Assembly (NCBI GenBank): GCA_014379805.1
Contig: JACMLB010000224.1
Location: 1-57,487 of the forward strand
DNA: 57,487 bases
Origin: Rhodospirillales bacterium
Lineage (GTDB): Bacteria; Pseudomonadota; Alphaproteobacteria; Rhodospirillales; Magnetospirillaceae
Direction of reading: 5' to 3'
The position numbers and the translations under genes are program-made. The notes beneath the pieces were generated by a model. It was not told the origin of the DNA. It was given only the letters and a program-made list of their open reading frames with translations, and did no database searches. Positions 1 through 6,590 of this stretch are shown here, in pieces. The stretch's first letter is position 1. Every line of letters begins with the position of its first letter.

Positions 1-2
1 AG

Positions 3-239
3 CGCGGCACCAGCGCCAACGCCGATTCGGTGGCCTTCGCAGTCCTGCGCATGGCCCTGAAGGAGGCCGTCCACCGCCCCGGACGCGGTCTGGTCCTGGT
101 GGTGGCCCCCGACGTGGCCGCCGCCTTGGGCCGCCGCAAGGAGGCCGTTGCGCAGGCCGAGGAGCGCCTGGGCCGCAAGCTGGTCATCCGTGCGGACGCA
201 AGCCGCGCGCGGGAAGACGTGCAGATCGAGGAGCAATAG
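3..239 (+). CDS. Ribonuclease E/G family protein, C-terminal fragment
   Basis: The reading frame is open from the window edge and ends at a stop at 237-239, so only the last 78 residues are present. The segment begins RGTSANADSVAFAVLR and contains a GRGLVLVVAPDVAAAL stretch, which resembles the C-terminal part of alphaproteobacterial ribonuclease E/G (endoribonuclease in RNA processing). The catalytic S1/DNase-like core lies outside the window. It is followed 2 bp later by yacG, a common neighbour order in alphaproteobacteria, which supports the call. Confidence 0.75.
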   Translation, partial: RGTSANADSVAFAVLRMALKEAVHRPGRGLVLVVAPDVAAALGRRKEAVAQAEERLGRKLVIRADASRAREDVQIEEQ

Positions 240-241
240 CC

Positions 242-424
242 ATGCAGCCCCCGGCCAATTCCAACAAGCCTTGTCCCATCTGCGGCAAGGCCCCGGATTT
301 GAAGTTCAAGCCGTTCTGCAGCGCCCGTTGCGCCGATGTGGATCTGCACCGCTGGCTGGGCGGAGTCTATGCGGTGCCCACCACCGAACGCCCCGAAGAC
401 GTTGCGGAACGCGAGGAAGAGTAG
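242..424 (+). CDS. yacG: DNA gyrase inhibitor YacG
   Basis: A 60-residue zinc-binding protein of the YacG family, known to bind GyrB and inhibit gyrase. The zinc ligands are visible: CPICG at residues 11-15 and CSARCADVDLHRWL starting near residue 27, followed by an acidic tail rich in Glu. The length is typical of the family. The gene starts 2 bp after the RNase E/G stop, so the two are probably co-transcribed, and tRNA-Phe follows about 95 bp downstream. Confidence 0.9.
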   Translation: MQPPANSNKPCPICGKAPDLKFKPFCSARCADVDLHRWLGGVYAVPTTERPEDVAEREEE

Positions 425-518
425 GGGATTTTCGGGAGCTGCGATTTTTCCCACATCTGGCCTTGCCAGCCCCCATGAAACCCGATATAAGCGCCTCCTC
501 TTCGCCGGAAACGGCTGT

Positions 519-594
519 GCCCGGGTAGCTCAGTTGGTAGAGCATGCGACTGAAAATCGCAGTGTCACTGGTTCGATCCCGGTCCCGGGCACCA
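519..594 (+). tRNA. tRNA-Phe (GAA), prophage integration target
   Basis: A 76-nt cloverleaf: acceptor GCCCGGG (519-525) pairs with CCCGGGC (584-590), discriminator A, encoded CCA at 592-594. The D arm contains TAGCTCAGTTGGTAGAGC, the anticodon loop CTGAAAA gives GAA at 552-554, and the T arm has GGTTCGATCC. The last 17 nt are the prophage attachment core, so integration preserved an intact tRNA gene. The immediate downstream sequence, including the terminator, is phage-derived. Confidence 0.97.
578..594 (+). repeat. attL core (17 bp)
   Basis: CCCGGTCCCGGGCACCA is the last 17 nt of tRNA-Phe and is repeated identically at 38261-38277. The bases flanking each copy differ, so the identity block is exactly 17 bp. 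Integration into the 3' end of a tRNA with the integrase gene adjacent is the standard layout for tyrosine-recombinase prophages. Confidence 0.93.
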
Positions 595-606
595 TCTCAT
601 TTTCAA

Positions 607-640
607 AGGCTTGAAACTCCTAGGGTTTCAGGCCTTTTTT
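607..640. terminator. Stem-loop terminator shared by tRNA-Phe and int
   Basis: GGCTTGAAAC and GGTTTCAGGCC form a hairpin followed by TTTTTT on the + strand. It lies just inside attL and overlaps the last codons of the leftward integrase gene. It would terminate the tRNA-Phe transcript, replacing the host terminator that the prophage displaced to 38281-38321. Confidence 0.7.
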
Positions 641-1761
641 GTCCCACCGGATCGGTGGGACACGGACGGTGGGACACTTTGGTCCTCATTCCGTTCCGCC
701 GGCACCAGCAGGTGCATGGCCGAATCGGCCAGATGTTTCCTGTTGGCCTTGCGCGTGTACAGCGCCGCCTGCTTCGGGCTCTCCCAGCCATAAATCGCCA
801 TCAGCTGGTGTTCGGTCGCGCCGTTCTCGGCTGCGATGGTGGCGCCCGCCTTGCGCAGGCCGTGGGCCGAACATTGGGGCAAGCCGGCCTCGTTGCACCG
901 CTTGCGGAACCAGTTGCCGAAGCCGTTGGCGGTGAAGGGCTTGCCGAACTCGGTCACCAGATAGGCGAGATGCCCGGACGGCGTAGCATCCAGGATGGCG
1001 CGCAGCTCGGGCAGGATCGGCAATTGCCGAACCTTGGTCATGCGCTTGCGGCCTTTCATCTCGGTCCAGTGGATATGTCCACCGCGCACCATCTGCGGCC
1101 CGAGGTTCACCACGTCTGACCGGCGCACCCCGGTGAACAGCAGTAGCGCCAGGGCCATCCTGGCCTTCGTCCCGATTGGGTGCGCCGCCTCGAATTGCTC
1201 AACCTCTCCCAATGTCCATGTGTGGAACCCCTCCGGGTTCCCCTTAAGATAGGGCACTTCGCGGGCCGGGTTTGTCTCAGCCATCCGCACCGTGTCATCC
1301 ACGGCCCAGGCAAAGACTTGGCGCAGCGCCTTCACGATAGAGTTGGCCGCCTCTGGCGCCTCGGCCCGGGCATCGCGCATGGCGCGGATATGGCGCGGCT
1401 CCAGTCTGGCGAATGGCTTCTGGCCATGTGGCGTGCCCTCGGGGGTCGCCCGCGTGTCGCACAGGCGATCAAGCAGGCGGCGCCGCACATTTCGGGTGCG
1501 TTCGTCCAAGCCCCTGAATTCGGCGCTGCCATAGTATCGTTGGATCAGCCAGCGCAACGAGGTGGGCGCGACCGCCACCGCCGCCGGCGCTTTCGCTGTC
1601 TGGCCCTCCAATTCGGCCAGGGCGGCCCGGTATTCGACCAAAAACTCAGGGCTGCCAATTTCGGATAGCAGGCGCTTCTTGCGACCATTGCGTCGGAGAT
1701 AGATCCGCACGTTGCCGTGCCGATCAGCGTCTTCGACCACATATTTTAGCCGCAGCTTCAC
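628..1761 (-). CDS. int: Phage tyrosine-recombinase integrase
   Basis: A 377-residue tyrosine recombinase that would catalyse integration and excision at the tRNA-Phe core. The catalytic set is visible: Arg in GVRRSD near residue 213, HGLRK (His 300, Arg 303), Trp 326 in IYGWES and the nucleophile Tyr 335 in AALYTRK. The N-terminal 65 residues resemble an arm-type DNA-binding domain, and a SAM-like core-binding domain follows. The extreme C-terminus (VPPSVSHRSGGTKKA) is encoded by the GGTGGGACAC repeats proposed as arm sites. It is the gene nearest attL, transcribed towards it. Confidence 0.93.
   Translation of the reverse strand: MKLRLKYVVEDADRHGNVRIYLRRNGRKKRLLSEIGSPEFLVEYRAALAELEGQTAKAPAAVAVAPTSLRWLIQRYYGSAEFRGLDERTRNVRRRLLDRLCDTRATPEGTPHGQKPFARLEPRHIRAMRDARAEAPEAANSIVKALRQVFAWAVDDTVRMAETNPAREVPYLKGNPEGFHTWTLGEVEQFEAAHPIGTKARMALALLLFTGVRRSDVVNLGPQMVRGGHIHWTEMKGRKRMTKVRQLPILPELRAILDATPSGHLAYLVTEFGKPFTANGFGNWFRKRCNEAGLPQCSAHGLRKAGATIAAENGATEHQLMAIYGWESPKQAALYTRKANRKHLADSAMHLLVPAERNEDQSVPPSVSHRSGGTKKA
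641..677. repeat. Candidate integrase arm-type repeats, left side
   Basis: Three copies: GTCCCACC at 641-648 (inverted) and GGTGGGACAC at 654-663 and 668-677. Two further copies lie near attR (38167-38176 and, inverted, 38215-38224). Short repeats flanking both sides of attP are the usual arrangement of integrase arm-binding sites. Binding is inferred from position only. Confidence 0.6.
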
Positions 1762-1778
1762 CGGCCAACGCTCCTTTG

Positions 1779-2006
1779 CTAGACCCGACTGGGTGACATT
1801 TTGGCCTCAAGGGCGGCGCATTCTTCCTCAATCGCCATGGCCGCCTTCATGTTGTCGTCAGCCCTGCGAAGGTGCATTTCCTTCAGCAAAGGGTCAGAGG
1901 CGCTCCTCGAATTCTCAGTCGCCTCAGTAGCCATTCGGCGGCAGTTGGCTGCGATACCTTTGAGGCCATTCAACCAGTTGCGAGCGGCATCATTCACCAT
2001 CGTCAT
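1779..2006 (-). CDS. Small phage protein, unknown function
   Basis: A 75-residue, mostly helical, hydrophilic protein (MTMVNDAARNWLNGLKG...). It lies 17 bp upstream of int in the same orientation. No family is recognised and no membrane segment or metal motif is visible. A second Met at residue 3 is an alternative start. Confidence 0.5.
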   Translation of the reverse strand: MTMVNDAARNWLNGLKGIAANCRRMATEATENSRSASDPLLKEMHLRRADDNMKAAMAIEEECAALEAKMSPSRV

Positions 2007-2059
2007 TCCTCCTCATTCAGACTCCGGAGCCACCAATTCAGATGGCTCCGGAGTGTCAG

Positions 2060-2335
2060 TTAAACCCAGCCGTCAAATGCAGACGCGTACACTCCAGGCA
2101 ACCGGTAATAGGTGACCGAACTACGCTTCGGCATCTCTATTAAGGCGTAGTGAGTGAGCAGCCCGTCAGATACCGCATCCTCAAGCGCCTGCTTAATGTC
2201 GTCATCGCTTCCTGGACTTCGAAGAACGATGGCACTCCGCTCTAGCGGCGCGGGGTTAAACTTTTCGAACTTCATTGCGACCTCAAGTGACTGAGAGTCC
2301 TTGAAATCTGCAACAAGAAGATATCGCTTGGTCAT
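2060..2335 (-). CDS. Small phage protein, unknown function
   Basis: A 91-residue soluble protein starting MTKRYLLVADFKDS and ending in FDGWV. An in-frame Met 18 bp upstream (2353) is also possible. Alternating hydrophobic residues at the N-terminus suggest a mixed alpha/beta fold. The region around it (2000-2400) is less GC-rich than the neighbouring genes, which suggests separate acquisition. Confidence 0.5.
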   Translation of the reverse strand: MTKRYLLVADFKDSQSLEVAMKFEKFNPAPLERSAIVLRSPGSDDDIKQALEDAVSDGLLTHYALIEMPKRSSVTYYRLPGVYASAFDGWV

Positions 2336-2405
2336 AAATGCCTCATTCACCAATGGTTGTTACGATCATCCATGGATGAACCGGTGTTTCTAGAAAAGCA
2401 ATACC

Positions 2406-2660
2406 CTAGCCTAAAGTATTACTTGTCACTCCCTTTACCAGCCATCGAATGAGAATTGCGGCACCGACCAGGGCTGCCAAGCTGACCAGGATGATGGCGG
2501 TCCACTTCAAAACAAACGTCGGCCAGCGGATCAGGACCCCATAACCTGTTGTTTCGCACCGGTAGCAGTAGACCGTACCGATATCGGAGTCGCGGTAGAT
2601 GATGCCGCTTCCATCGCACTCTCCGCAGCGGAGGATTGGCCTCAAATGTTCTGCGCTCAT
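2406..2660 (-). CDS. Small membrane protein with zinc-ribbon-like N-terminus
   Basis: 84 residues. Two CxxC pairs, CGECDGSG (12-19) and CYRCETTG (32-39), resemble half of a DnaJ-type cysteine-rich zinc domain. They are followed by one or two hydrophobic segments (about residues 48-76, FVLKWTAIILVSLAALVGAAILI). The predicted form is a membrane protein with a zinc-binding head, function unknown. About 170 bp without a gene separates it from the next upstream gene (2834-2998). Confidence 0.55.
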   Translation of the reverse strand: MSAEHLRPILRCGECDGSGIIYRDSDIGTVYCYRCETTGYGVLIRWPTFVLKWTAIILVSLAALVGAAILIRWLVKGVTSNTLG

Positions 2661-2833
2661 AGCGACCCCTGCTTATCTGTTCCGCCAACTTGTGCATGAT
2701 GTGCACGGATTGGCTCCATGATCATTCCATATACGCGGGGTTGCATTCCTATGTCGCGCGTTTCCATAACATTTGGTAGACCGGCGTAGCCTAAGAGCAT
2801 GACGCGCCTCGGTTTTTGACGTGGGGCTAATCT

Positions 2834-2998
2834 TCAGATTAGCGGTTCGTCGGTGAGGTCGCGCACAGTGACCTCACCCTTTTCATGATCGAGCTTGTCA
2901 GCCTCTTCCCAGGCCCCAGAACGGGCATCCGACCAAACGTCGGAGTAGACCGCCTTTACAATGTTGCCATTTTGGTAGACGCCAAATTCGTACTTCAT
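2834..2998 (-). CDS. Small phage protein, unknown function
   Basis: 54 residues starting MKYEFGVYQNGNIVKAVYSDVW. The frame is open further upstream, but that part overlaps the next gene (3010-3369), so this Met is preferred. The N-terminus reads like a short beta hairpin and the C-terminus is acidic. No family is recognised. Confidence 0.45.
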   Translation of the reverse strand: MKYEFGVYQNGNIVKAVYSDVWSDARSGAWEEADKLDHEKGEVTVRDLTDEPLI

Positions 2999-3009
2999 GG
3001 CTTCGTCCT

Positions 3010-3369
3010 TCAGTTTCCGGCCGTGTCCGGGGTGGTCTTGATGGCAGACCACGCCGATTGCAGGGCCTCGGCGTGCTGCTCGGCGCCCGGCCAAGTCATC
3101 GGATGGGTGGTGCCGCTTTCGGCGGGGTCAGCCGGTGCGGCCCAGCGGATGGCCGCACGCAGGAGTTCGTTCTCGTCCTCCAGCACCTTGGCCCGGCGTT
3201 CCAATTCCACGAAGTAGGCCAGGGCATCGGCCATCTCTTCGGCGCCGTGGCGGGCGAGCTGCGACACGGTGGCGTCGGAGTGTTCCAGCGGCATCCCATA
3301 TTTGCCCAGGCCCTTGGCGGCTTGGCTGTCGATCAGCGCCTTGGCGGCGGCGACGTTGCTCATGGTCAT
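3010..3369 (-). CDS. MazG-like / all-alpha NTP-pyrophosphohydrolase-like phage protein
   Basis: 119 residues. The segment AAKGLGKYGMPLEHSDATVSQLARHGAEEMADALAYFVELERR resembles the substrate- and metal-binding helices of small phage nucleotide pyrophosphohydrolase-like proteins (pattern K-x-Y-G-x-P-L followed by EE-x2-D). A long helix follows. The full set of acidic metal ligands cannot be confirmed, so activity is inferred. Its start overlaps the stop of the upstream gene. Confidence 0.5.
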   Translation of the reverse strand: MTMSNVAAAKALIDSQAAKGLGKYGMPLEHSDATVSQLARHGAEEMADALAYFVELERRAKVLEDENELLRAAIRWAAPADPAESGTTHPMTWPGAEQHAEALQSAWSAIKTTPDTAGN

Positions 3370-3575
3370 TTTGGGGCCTCGGTCGGCAAAGGGGACGCCT
3401 CGGCCTGCATGGCGAGGTCCACGGCGGCGTCGAGGTCTTCCTCGTTCAGCACAACGTTCTTCGGCGTCATGCCGGCGAACACGCCGCCCTTGCTGATCGT
3501 GTCGAGGTCGCGAGAACGGAGCCAGCGATAGCGCAAGGCGTCACGCTCCATCTCCATCAGGCAATCGGTGGTCAT
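3366..3575 (-). CDS. Small phage protein (RDALRYRWLR motif), unknown function
   Basis: 69 residues beginning MTTDCLMEMERDALRYRWLRSRD. The ERDALRYRWLR stretch recurs in many short phage proteins of unknown role, and an acidic segment (NEEDLDAAVDLAM) follows. Its stop overlaps the start of the downstream MazG-like gene by 4 bp, which indicates translational coupling in the leftward early operon. Confidence 0.5.
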   Translation of the reverse strand: MTTDCLMEMERDALRYRWLRSRDLDTISKGGVFAGMTPKNVVLNEEDLDAAVDLAMQAEASPLPTEAPK

Positions 3576-3606
3576 GGCTATTCCTTCTCGGTCGGCAAAA
3601 GGGACG

Positions 3607-3837
3607 TCACTCGTTGCCTTCTTCGGCGCGGTAGTTGCTCACCTCGGCGGGCGTCATTTCGCGCAGCCCTTCGACGGGGATGCCGGCGATCTGTTCGGCG
3701 ACCTTGCTAGCCAGACCGGCCCAATCGGTCTTGGCTTCCGACAGGGTGTGGAGCGGGACAACGACCGTGATCGTCGGGGTAACGTCGGCGTCCTCGCAGG
3801 TGAAGAAACGTCGTATCGAAATTTCAACCATGCTCAT
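3607..3837 (-). CDS. Small phage protein, unknown function
   Basis: 76 residues starting MSMVEISIRRFFTCEDADVTP. A Met two codons later is an alternative. It has an N-terminal beta-rich part and a C-terminal helix ending EEGNE. It lies between the AlpA-like gene and the RDALRYRWLR gene in the same orientation. No family is recognised. Confidence 0.45.
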   Translation of the reverse strand: MSMVEISIRRFFTCEDADVTPTITVVVPLHTLSEAKTDWAGLASKVAEQIAGIPVEGLREMTPAEVSNYRAEEGNE

Positions 3838-3868
3838 GGCTGCTCTCCAGGCTGGAAATCGGACGAAT

Positions 3869-4120
3869 TCATTCTTCGTCCCATGGGTTGAGGTCATCGG
3901 CGGACAGCGCGGAAAACGCGGCATCCACCTTCCGGCGGTCCCAGATTGTTCGGGAGCTGATGCGGGTGGGCTTGGGCATCCGTCCGTCAGCAACCATCTG
4001 GTCGAACAGCGACGCGGACACGCCGATATAGGCCGCCGCCTGCACCCGCGACAGGCCACGCGGGGGCAGGGATGGAGGCAATGGGCTGATGCGCCCTTCG
4101 GCGGCGGTCTGGCTGGTCAT
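3869..4120 (-). CDS. AlpA/MerR-like helix-turn-helix protein, candidate excisionase
   Basis: 83 residues. The core RGLSRVQAAAYIGVSASLFDQMVADGRMPKPTRISSRTIWDRRKVDAAFSAL (about 21-73) is a winged HTH of the AlpA/excisionase kind: recognition helix, then the GRMPKP turn and a wing. Such proteins act as phage regulators or as recombination directionality factors for a tyrosine integrase. It overlaps the ASCH gene by 4 bp (ATGA). Its position in the operon that ends in int fits an excisionase, but a Cox-like regulator is equally possible. Confidence 0.65.
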   Translation of the reverse strand: MTSQTAAEGRISPLPPSLPPRGLSRVQAAAYIGVSASLFDQMVADGRMPKPTRISSRTIWDRRKVDAAFSALSADDLNPWDEE

Positions 4121-4485
4121 GCTAGTTGCAGGTCGGAAAGGTTGATGGCGGGGCGGAAGAATCCCAGGGCGCCCTTGCAGGGCACGAAGCGCAGCGGGCG
4201 GGCCTCGGTGATGACGAAGCCGTAGGCGCCGAAGAACCAGGGGCTGGCGCTGTCACTCACGCAGTCGGTAATGCGCATCACGCCGACGATGCCGCCCAGC
4301 GGCATGGCCTTGGCGCGAACTTCTTCGCGATCGCAATCGATCTTCAGGCTGGCATGGATCAGCACCAGACCGCGAAAGCGCGTCGGCCAGTCGCGGTTTT
4401 CCACGTCCTTGCCCTCGTACAGGATGCGGTGGCACCAGGGCTGGCGGATGCTCAGGGCGCGGATGTCGGCGGGCAGGTTAAGCAT
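4117..4485 (-). CDS. ASCH-domain protein
   Basis: 122 residues with the ASCH signature: ALSIRQPWCHRILYEGKDVENRDWPTRFRG (about 10-39), then IHAS and GGIVGVMRITDC. ASCH domains have a PUA-like fold and are associated with RNA or modified-nucleoside binding; some relatives hydrolyse modified nucleosides. It lies 9 bp downstream of the radical SAM gene and overlaps the AlpA-like gene (ATGA). A joint role with the radical SAM enzyme is inferred only from this adjacency. Confidence 0.75.
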   Translation of the reverse strand: MLNLPADIRALSIRQPWCHRILYEGKDVENRDWPTRFRGLVLIHASLKIDCDREEVRAKAMPLGGIVGVMRITDCVSDSASPWFFGAYGFVITEARPLRFVPCKGALGFFRPAINLSDLQLA

Positions 4486-4494
4486 GTTGTCCCC

Positions 4495-5334
4495 CTATTC
4501 GGCGGCTTGCAGGGCTGCGCCAGCGTGGATGATCGCGGGCCTTGCCCAGCGACGTTGGAACCCGCACCACTCAGGGCCGGGCGCGTATTTCTGTTCTGCT
4601 GGCGTGGTCGGGCGCCACAGCATGGCCATGGGGGTAAATCCCAGGTCCTTGATGTCATTGAGCCGCTTCAAGGCATCGTCGAAGGTGTCCTTCGGGTAGC
4701 CAATCAGCACATAGCACCGCAGGCGGTGAGAGCACTGGGTGAAGCCAGCGTCCAGCAGGCGGCGGGCCGCGCTGGCCAGCACGTCGAAATCATCGTCAGG
4801 GTCGTAGGCGAAAAAGCAATTCGGCTTGGCCGACAACCCGGCCAGCAGGTCGACCTGATAGTCTTGCAGCGACAGAGCCTCTAGCCCGCCGGTGAACGAG
4901 ATGCGGCGTTTCTGTCGGCGCAGCATGTCGAACACGGCTTCCACATGCGGGCGCGGGCAGGCCAGCAGGTTGTCATCCAGGATGTTCCATCCGTCGCTGA
5001 TCGGCATCAGACGCGGCTGGGGATCGCGTTTCCACACCCCACAGAACCAGCAGCGGCGCGGGCAGCCGCGCGAGGTGAAAACGTATCCCTCCCGGATGTA
5101 TCGGCCAGGGACAAATTCTTCTCCACGGTCACCGTAGGCAACGCCTCCCACTTTGACGGGGGCAACCCAGCGCCATTGTTCGGCCAAGCGTTCGGCCAGC
5201 GGGATGTCCCAGGTGAAGGTCACTGAAATGTGGACTTCGTCCGCCTCGTCCAACAACTCGGGCGGACGGAAGAACGCCAGCGGGTCGGTCGGTGACGCCT
5301 TGGTGCGCCGTGGGAAAACGCGGGCAAGCTTCAT
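4495..5334 (-). CDS. Radical SAM protein, phage-encoded
   Basis: 279 residues. The cluster motif GCPRRCWFCGVW gives Cys 91, 95 and 98 (C-x3-C-x2-C) for a 4Fe-4S cluster that cleaves SAM. Later segments (FTGGLEALS, CYVLIGYPKDTFDDALKRLNDIKDLGF) fit the partial TIM barrel. The first 75 residues (HISVTFTWDIPLAERLAEQW...VKVGGVAYG) resemble a shortened B12-binding-type Rossmann segment, as in cobalamin-dependent radical SAM proteins. The substrate is unknown; nucleic-acid modification is inferred from the adjacent ASCH gene and the dcm gene upstream. The start overlaps the upstream stop (ATGA). Confidence 0.8.
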   Translation of the reverse strand: MKLARVFPRRTKASPTDPLAFFRPPELLDEADEVHISVTFTWDIPLAERLAEQWRWVAPVKVGGVAYGDRGEEFVPGRYIREGYVFTSRGCPRRCWFCGVWKRDPQPRLMPISDGWNILDDNLLACPRPHVEAVFDMLRRQKRRISFTGGLEALSLQDYQVDLLAGLSAKPNCFFAYDPDDDFDVLASAARRLLDAGFTQCSHRLRCYVLIGYPKDTFDDALKRLNDIKDLGFTPMAMLWRPTTPAEQKYAPGPEWCGFQRRWARPAIIHAGAALQAAE

Positions 5335-5531
5335 CCCACCACCTCACGCACCGCAACACCGCCGCATTCAAGGCGGTAGGCGATCAGGTTGTAACCGGCG
5401 ATGGTTTCCCCGTAGCTGGCGCCCGTGTCCGCCCCCAGCTTGGTGCGGCCATCGTTCAGCAAATGGGTCAGCAGGTCGGTGGCGTGGGGCAGGGCCGGCA
5501 CGGACACCTTCATCTTTGCCCGGGGCATCAT
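5331..5531 (-). CDS. Small phage protein, unknown function
   Basis: 66 residues (MMPRAKMKVSVPALPHATDLLTHLLNDGRTKLGADTG...). It is joined by ATGA overlaps on both sides, to the TSCPD gene upstream and the radical SAM gene downstream, so it is firmly part of the operon. Function is not recognised. Confidence 0.5.
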   Translation of the reverse strand: MMPRAKMKVSVPALPHATDLLTHLLNDGRTKLGADTGASYGETIAGYNLIAYRLECGGVAVREVVG

Positions 5532-5908
5532 TCTGCGGCCTCGGGCGCGGGCGTGCTGATGGCCATGATCCAGTCCAGCGTGGCGCCGACAGGGGACGCC
5601 GGCACGGTGGGCACCGGGCGGCCGTCCAGATCCTCGGGGCGCAGCGGGTCGATTGAGACACGGCCCATGGAGCGGGCCAGGGCCTCGATCGGGACGTCGT
5701 GCTGCAGGGCCACGGAAATCGCTACGGCCACGTCGCCCAGGATGGCGTTCATGGCGGACCCTTCCTTAGTGCCGCCGAAGAAGATTTCCTTCACTTTGCC
5801 GGTGGCGGGGTCGATTCCCGCCGACACGAACAGGCGGGCGCCAAAGGCCTCGATCTTTTCGGTGATCGTCGGGCGGCGATGCGGCAGATGGGTGCGGGTG
5901 GCGCTCAT
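5528..5908 (-). CDS. TSCPD-domain-like phage protein
   Basis: 126 residues. The pattern SAGIDPATGKVKEIFFGGTKEGSAMNAILGDVAVAISVALQHDVPIEALARSMGRV matches the TSCPD-type domain found alone in phages and at the end of some ribonucleotide reductases. The stand-alone form has no assigned activity. ATGA overlaps link it to the XRE gene upstream and the small gene downstream. Confidence 0.6.
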   Translation of the reverse strand: MSATRTHLPHRRPTITEKIEAFGARLFVSAGIDPATGKVKEIFFGGTKEGSAMNAILGDVAVAISVALQHDVPIEALARSMGRVSIDPLRPEDLDGRPVPTVPASPVGATLDWIMAISTPAPEAAE

Positions 5909-6258
5909 GCCGGCACCGCCGGGCTGTCGGTGATCACCCGGGCCATACGCATCATGGCGTCTTGCTGATGCCCGCTCATGGCGCAGAAGTGTCGGGACAG
6001 TTCCAGCATCAGCCGGGGCCGTTGGTGCGCGGCGTTCACCTGCGGCTGATCGTCGGTGAAATAGGACACACTCACGCCCATGGCGCAGGCCAGCAAGTGC
6101 AGACGGCTGGCGCTGATGCGGTTGGTGCCGCGTTCGTATTTGTGCAACTGCTGGAAGGTCACACCGATGGCGGCGGCCAACTGTTTCTGATTGAACCCTT
6201 CCAGGGTGCGAAGCTCACGGATGCGGGCGCCGATTCGTTTGTCGATGTCGATGGTCAT
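5905..6258 (-). CDS. XRE-family HTH regulator
   Basis: 117 residues. The HTH is RIRELRTLEGFNQKQLAAAIGVTFQQLHKYERGTNRISASRLHLLACAMGVSVSYFTDD (about 12-70), with a short helical C-terminal tail and no peptidase domain. It closely resembles the second XRE protein of this prophage (12409-12882). The start at MTIDIDK overlaps the upstream stop by ATGA. Confidence 0.8.
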   Translation of the reverse strand: MTIDIDKRIGARIRELRTLEGFNQKQLAAAIGVTFQQLHKYERGTNRISASRLHLLACAMGVSVSYFTDDQPQVNAAHQRPRLMLELSRHFCAMSGHQQDAMMRMARVITDSPAVPA

Positions 6259-6590
6259 GGTGCTGATCCCCCCAATTCCCTGCGGCGGTCGGTGAAAATG
6301 CCGGACACGGTCAGCGCCAGATCGCGGCGCTTGGCCACCAGGGCGGCGATGTCGTCGGCGTAGCGTTTCTTGATGGCGTCGATCTGGGCCACGGTGGTGG
6401 CGTCCAGAACCTCGTTGGCGATGCGGGTGGCGATGGCCCAGCAATCGGCATCCACGTCCGGGCCAAAGCCGGCGGTGACGTGATGATAGGCGGCGCGGTC
6501 GGGGCCGCTGGCCATGTCCATGCCGACAATGGTGGGCTGTGCTGGCGGCGCGGCGGCGGCAAGCTGGAACAGGGGCGGGGCCTTAAGCAT
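6255..6590 (-). CDS. Small phage protein, unknown function
   Basis: 111 residues starting MLKAPPLFQLAAAAPPAQPT. The middle contains YHHVTAGFGPDVDADCWAIATRIANEVLDATTVAQIDAIKKRYADDI, a predicted helical region. Its start lies 8 bp inside the end of the primase-helicase gene and its end overlaps the XRE start. No family is recognised. Confidence 0.5.
   Translation of the reverse strand: MLKAPPLFQLAAAAPPAQPTIVGMDMASGPDRAAYHHVTAGFGPDVDADCWAIATRIANEVLDATTVAQIDAIKKRYADDIAALVAKRRDLALTVSGIFTDRRRELGGSAP

Noticed and set aside
4452-4658. A leftward alternative frame within the radical SAM gene, considered as frameshift evidence
   Set aside because: The radical SAM frame is intact from start to stop, so no frameshift is needed.
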